This document shows positions 13,642 through 15,315 of a stretch of DNA of 15,315 nt, in pieces. Numbering within the stretch: position 1 is the first letter of the stretch; each line of letters opens with the position of its first letter. The notes beneath the pieces are model-generated. The model had not been told where the DNA came from. It was given only the letters and a program-made list of their open reading frames with translations, and ran no database searches. The stretch comes from an uncultured Clostridia bacterium (lineage in GTDB: Bacteria; Bacillota; Clostridia; TANB77; CAG-508), in the NCBI GenBank assembly GCA_947632745.1, contig CANRQH010000023.1, positions 1 to 15,315 on the forward strand. The letters run 5' to 3'. The position numbers and the translations under genes were made by a program.

Positions 13642-15315
13642 TTATTTTACAATTACTTTTTCATCTTCTACATCTATTTTAGCAAGTTTTCCCTTTTTTA
13701 CTTTTCCATCAAGTATTGCTTCTGCAAGTCTGTCTTCTACCAAGTTCTGTATAGTTCTTCTTAATGGTCTTGCTCCAAAAGCTTTGTCTATTCCTTTTGA
13801 AGAAATCAAATCTTTTACCTTATCTGTAAATTCTATTTCGTATTTTTGACCTTTTAATCTTGTTTTTACTTCATTTAGCATGATGTCAATTATTTTATCT
13901 ATTTCTTCTGAATTTAATTTATGGAACACTATTATTTCATCAATACGATTTATAAATTCTGGCCTAAATTCTTTTTTTAGTTCTGCCATTACTTCTTTTT
14001 TGGTATCTTCATATTCTTTTTGGTCATCTTGAGCATCTACAGAATTTGAAAATCCTAAAAGCTTTTTGTCTGTAATTAATCTTGCTCCTATATTTGATGT
14101 CATTATTATTACTGTGTTTTTAAAGTTAACTGTCCTTCCGTTTGAATCTGTTAATCTTCCATCATCTAATATTTGAAGTAACATATTCATTACATCCGGA
14201 TGTGCTTTTTCTATTTCGTCAAATAATATTACAGAATATGGTTTTCTTCTTATTTTTTCTGTTAATTGTCCACCTTCTTCAAAACCTACATATCCTGGAG
14301 GTGAACCTATTAATTTTGATACAGAATGTGGTTCCATATATTCTGACATGTCTATTCTTATCATTGCTGTTTCGTCACCAAATAAACTTTCTGCTAAAGC
14401 TTTTGAAAGCTCTGTTTTTCCAACTCCTGTTGGTCCTAAAAATAGAAATGAACCTATTGGTCTATTCGGATCTTTTAAACCAACTCTTCCTCTTCTTATT
14501 GCCTTTGAAACAGCTTCTACCGCTTCATTTTGACCTATTACTCTTTTATGAAGTGATTCTTCTAAATTACGAAGTCTTGTATTTTCATCTTCTGAAATTT
14601 TCTTAGCTGGAATTCCTGTCCACAAAGCAATTACATCTGCAATATTTTCTTCTGTTATTGTTACCATTGTTTTTGTGTTTTTGCTTTTCCATTTTTCTTC
14701 TTCTTTTTCAAACTTCTCTTTTAAAGCTCTTTCTTCATCACGAAGCGCAGCTGCTTTTTCAAATTTTTGACTACGTACCGCTTCTTCCTTATCTTTAGCT
14801 ATTCTATCTATTTCTTCTTGCATTTGTTTTAAATTATCTGGCTCTGTATATACTTTAAGCCTAGCTTTAGATGAAGCTTCATCTATTAAATCTATTGCTT
14901 TATCTGGCAAATATCTATCATTTATATACCTAACAGATAGATTTACAGCTGCCTCTATTGCTTCATCTGTTATTTTAACATTATGATGTGCTTCATATTT
15001 ATCTCTAATTCCATTCAAAATTGTTATAGTATCTTTTGCACTTGGCTCTGCAACAGTTACTGGGCTGAATCTTCTTTCTAATGCTGTATCTTTTTCTATA
15101 TATTTTCTATATTCTTCTATAGTTGTTGCACCAACTAATTGAATCTCTCCTCTTGCAAGCATTGGTTTTAAAATATTTGCTGCGTCTATTGCACCTTCTG
15201 CAGACCCTGCTCCAACTATTGTGTGAATTTCATCTATGAATAAAATTACATCTTTTGCTTTTTTTACTTCTCCAAGTGCCTTTTTTATTCTTTCTTCGAA
15301 ATCTCCTCTATATTT
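13642..15315 (-). CDS. clpC: ClpC, Hsp100 ATPase subunit of the ClpCP protease (5' end off the window)
   Basis: The last 557 residues of a ClpC-type unfoldase, which feeds substrates to ClpP in the cytoplasm. The frame is open to the right edge, so the N-terminal Clp domains and the first Walker A are missing. Visible from the edge: KYRGDFEER, the first Walker B (ILFIDEIHT) and an arginine-finger region (ALERRFSPV). Next is a UVR-type coiled segment (about 164-199: RSQKFEKAAALRDEE), which marks ClpC rather than ClpA or ClpB. The second Walker A is GPTGVGKT (about 294-301), the second Walker B ILFDEIEKAH, and the D2 region has FRPEFINRIDE. The ClpP-docking loop LLGFSN is present. An internal ATG at 15162 is not the start. 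In Firmicutes clpC is usually last in ctsR-mcsA-mcsB-clpC; here it ends the unit, with a terminator directly after. Confidence 0.95.
   Translation of the reverse strand, partial: KYRGDFEERIKKALGEVKKAKDVILFIDEIHTIVGAGSAEGAIDAANILKPMLARGEIQLVGATTIEEYRKYIEKDTALERRFSPVTVAEPSAKDTITILNGIRDKYEAHHNVKITDEAIEAAVNLSVRYINDRYLPDKAIDLIDEASSKARLKVYTEPDNLKQMQEEIDRIAKDKEEAVRSQKFEKAAALRDEERALKEKFEKEEEKWKSKNTKTMVTITEENIADVIALWTGIPAKKISEDENTRLRNLEESLHKRVIGQNEAVEAVSKAIRRGRVGLKDPNRPIGSFLFLGPTGVGKTELSKALAESLFGDETAMIRIDMSEYMEPHSVSKLIGSPPGYVGFEEGGQLTEKIRRKPYSVILFDEIEKAHPDVMNMLLQILDDGRLTDSNGRTVNFKNTVIIMTSNIGARLITDKKLLGFSNSVDAQDDQKEYEDTKKEVMAELKKEFRPEFINRIDEIIVFHKLNSEEIDKIIDIMLNEVKTRLKGQKYEIEFTDKVKDLISSKGIDKAFGARPLRRTIQNLVEDRLAEAILDGKVKKGKLAKIDVEDEKVIVK

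Noticed and set aside
14142..14606. 154-codon plus-strand frame opposite clpC
   Set aside because: Leucine/phenylalanine-rich shadow of a well-conserved ClpC frame on the other strand; no promoter or ribosome binding site.
15160..15162. ATG at 15162 as the clpC start
   Set aside because: The frame continues upstream to the window edge with conserved ClpC sequence including the first Walker B.

Overview
This window looks like a chromosomal segment of a low-GC Gram-positive bacterium, most likely an uncultured Clostridia-type Firmicute. The DNA is very AT-rich. The promoters are sigma-A-like and the ribosome binding sites are strong (AAAGGAGG-type). It carries a UVR-containing ClpC, a MurE with the meso-diaminopimelate signature, and the clostridial RecG-like AlbA_2 regulator family. 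No phage, insertion sequence, CRISPR or RNA gene is visible.

Left part (1-3720): a leftward, incomplete AlbA_2/RecG-like regulator and a rightward 793-residue VirD4/TraG-like coupling ATPase are transcribed divergently, with core promoters about 40 bp apart. The ATPase is monocistronic, ends in a strong hairpin terminator, and has no relaxase or other type IV secretion gene beside it.

Middle part (3769-11032), all leftward: murE, mraY, ftsW/spoVE and murG make and move the lipid-linked peptidoglycan precursor. They are followed by a PhoR/WalK-like histidine kinase without a response regulator, then an ArsP_2-type heavy-metal exporter with its own promoter. The usual murD is missing between mraY and ftsW. 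The ftsW gene is split by two single-base insertions (near 7918 and 7743). Removing both restores a normal 377-residue protein.

Right part (11064-15315): a divergent intergenic region with two perfect 15-bp palindromes leads to a 59-residue charged protein. A leftward membrane-anchored small protein follows; its promoter is overlaid by four TGTAAY-like half-sites at exactly 11-bp spacing, the layout of a PhoP/WalR-family operator. Next come a cation diffusion facilitator with an Asn/Asp metal site suggesting Mn2+, a 130-residue unknown protein, and the C-terminal two thirds of ClpC running off the right edge.

The most interesting points are the four-fold operator together with an orphan PhoR/WalK-like kinase, the solitary VirD4 ATPase, the broken ftsW, and two predicted metal exporters, one of which has a tandem repeat inside its promoter.
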